Assembly (NCBI RefSeq): GCF_025602895.1 | Contig: NW_026516209.1 | Span: 434,001-498,000, forward strand | Direction of reading: 5' to 3' | Length of the DNA stretch: 64,000 nt | Source of the DNA: Polychytrium aggregatum | Taxonomy: Eukaryota > Chytridiomycota > Chytridiomycetes > Polychytriales | Shown here: piece after piece, positions 62,505-64,000 of the stretch | Layout: every line of letters starts with the position of its first letter | Position numbering within the stretch: the stretch's first letter is position 1 | The notes under the pieces: generated by a model | What the model was told of the DNA's origin: nothing | Databases searched by the model: none | Seen by the model: only the letters and a program-made list of their open reading frames with translations | Position numbers and translations under genes: made by a program

Positions 62505-62560
62505 CATCACCACCACTACCACCACTACCACTACCACTACCACCACTACCAGACCACCGC
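62505..62560. repeat. CCACTA/CCACCACTA repeat
   Basis: A run of ACCACCACT and ACCACT units about 60 nt upstream of the cyclin-like gene's ATG. Confidence 0.8.
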
Positions 62561-62614
62561 TCCCGACTCCTAACGCCGCGGCCCAGCCTCTGATCCTCCC
62601 CTCCCCTATCCACC

Positions 62615-64000
62615 ATGCACAAACGCCCGATCACCTTTGCCCAGGATCCTCGCCCGCTGAAGAGGAGAGCCCATGATCGCGACGATATCGGCCCTCTCCA
62701 TCCGCATCCCGTCGTGCAGAACAACGGAACGGCCTGGCTTCCCTTTGGGTTCTCGTTGTCAGCGTCGGTGTCTGCTGCCTCCAGGTGTCCTGTGCCGCTC
62801 TATCCGTCCAGCACCGTCGCCCAGGTCTTTCCTGCCTCGGGCTCGGGCCGACACCCCTTCCAAGGCTCGGCAGTCTTCCCCAGCCATCCCCGGGTCTATT
62901 GCCACGATCTGCCCCGCTCTCCCATGTCGGCCCTGAGCCCCGAATATGCTCTCTATCCGCCGCCTTCGGCAGTGCCGTCGCAGCGTCGTCCGTTCTTCTG
63001 CCCGTCGTGTCCGTCGTGTCCATCGTGTCCGTCGACTGGATCCTGGGCTGACCCGCACCCCGTCGCTGCTTGCACCCCAACCTACGCTCCCGCCGTCTAC
63101 GAATTCTCAACCCCCATCTCCCCGCTGTACTCCCAGCCCCGGCCCTGGCAGTCGACGGCTGTGCCCCCATCCTCGTCCTCGTCTTCTCGGCTTCTGGCAT
63201 ATCCGTCTCTGCAGCCCGCCTGCAGCCCACGCCGTCTTCGCTCCCGCCCGCACTCGCCAGCGCCATGTCTTCGGCCAACCTTCAGTCCCCCGCAGAGCCA
63301 GCACCTCGACTCCTATCGAAAAGTCGAGCCTTTCCCGGCCGCTCGGCCGCCCCGGCCCTCCTGGCCGGCTCCCCAAAGCTACTACTGGACGACAACCCAC
63401 GCCAGCCCGTGCGAGCCTGCCACCAAGCCCTCGCACTCCACCGCCTTCGCGACCTCCTATCGAGACACCGCCGATCTGCTTGCCAGCGACGTCTCTCCAA
63501 GCAAGAATCCTCTCCCGAGCCCAAGGACGCCCTCGTACGAGCCGCTTGTCGTGGCTTTGCCGGCCAGCAACGCCCTCGCATGGACCCCGATACCCACAAA
63601 GCGCCTGACCAAGTTATGCGAGTCCGAGCGCGATTACCTGCCCGATCCCTGCTATTTAGCCAACTGCCAGAAAGGCAAGATGCAGGCCTCGATGCGATCA
63701 GGTAATGACAAGCCACTGCCCGGGAGGCACTGCATCGTTGACCGAGACCGAGACACGACTGTTGCTGTTGCTATTGCTATATCTGTCACCTCGGCATCCA
63801 CTGCTTCATCCACTCATCGCATTCATCGCACTCATCGCCCCAACCTCGGTACTGCTCCCATGACCACAACACACACGTCAACTCGCCTCGTCTCTCGCCG
63901 TCGATCGCGATGGATTGCTGCGTCCAGCCATGGTCTCCTACATGGACGTGCTCAGCGGCCACCTGAGCTACTCGCGCGATAGCTTCTCCAAGAGCGTCAA
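62615..64000 (+). CDS. Cyclin-like protein, 5' part (runs off the window)
   Basis: Exon 1 is 62615-63701; a GTAATG donor and CAG acceptor join it to exon 2 at 63928, which continues past the window end. The first ~330 residues are Pro/Ser-rich and unstructured, with a CPSC repeat (three CPS units at about 63,000-63,035). Across the join the sequence reads ERDYLPDPCYLANCQKGKM, then MRSAMVSYMDVLSGHLSYSR. This resembles the start of a cyclin N-terminal box (PDP-Y near the front, M-R-x-x-V-x-(Y/W)-M/L followed by a helix), as in fungal G1 cyclins. The diagnostic rest of the box is outside the window, so the assignment is tentative. Start is the first ATG after a C-rich leader. Confidence 0.55.

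Larger units (their letters stand above)
59929..62614. other. Long repeat-bearing intergenic region
   Basis: No gene can be supported across 2.7 kb between BUD32 (-) and the cyclin-like gene (+). Frames of 200-360 codons overlap on both strands but lack domains and contain repeat-derived His/Ile/Tyr runs. It holds three repeat arrays (about 61,035-61,205; 61,357-61,464; 62,505-62,560) and a C-rich leader before 62615. Confidence 0.6.

Overview
This is nuclear DNA from a GC-rich, intron-rich fungus. Genes are separated by short intergenic gaps, many introns are 70-370 nt with GT-AG ends, and recognisable proteins are typical eukaryotic housekeeping proteins with fungal-style N termini (Prp19 begins MFCSISGE). 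No transposon, CRISPR array, rRNA or convincing tRNA was seen. Base composition, intron density and the mix of genes suggest an early-diverging (possibly zoosporic) fungus; that placement is inference.

Left third (1-21.6 kb): an empty, GC-rich 3.5 kb; an unassigned cysteine-rich zinc protein (+); two spliceosome genes in tandem, SF3b2/Cus1 and Prp19 (+); the alpha subunit of mitochondrial processing peptidase (-); a doubtful small ORF (+); neuroguidin/Lcp5 for small-subunit ribosome assembly (+); and Rfa1, the large subunit of RPA (-).

Middle (22-44.3 kb): an F-BAR/RhoGAP protein (-); a doubtful small membrane protein (-); a small coiled-coil protein (+); a GRAM-VASt-TM sterol-transfer protein of the LAM/Aster family (+); a very large NRPS-like enzyme with adenylation, carrier, membrane and tandem hexapeptide-repeat regions (-); and a proline-rich single-exon protein (-).

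Right third (45-64 kb): a 10.5 kb gene with some 30 exons for a giant helical-repeat protein of unknown family (+); mitochondrial ribosomal protein L11 (-); the three-exon gene for V-ATPase subunit e (+), rebuilt here from exons too short to stand out as ORFs; Bud32 of the KEOPS complex (-); 2.7 kb of repeat-rich DNA; and the 5' part of a cyclin-like gene (+) running off the right edge.

No operon logic applies, but the gene pair SF3b2-Prp19 shares a pathway. The most unusual item is the NRPS-like membrane enzyme, whose N terminus carries five tandem copies of a phosphorylation-site-like 12-residue unit. Short tandem repeats, very often with a 12-nt unit, recur in introns and intergenic DNA across the window.
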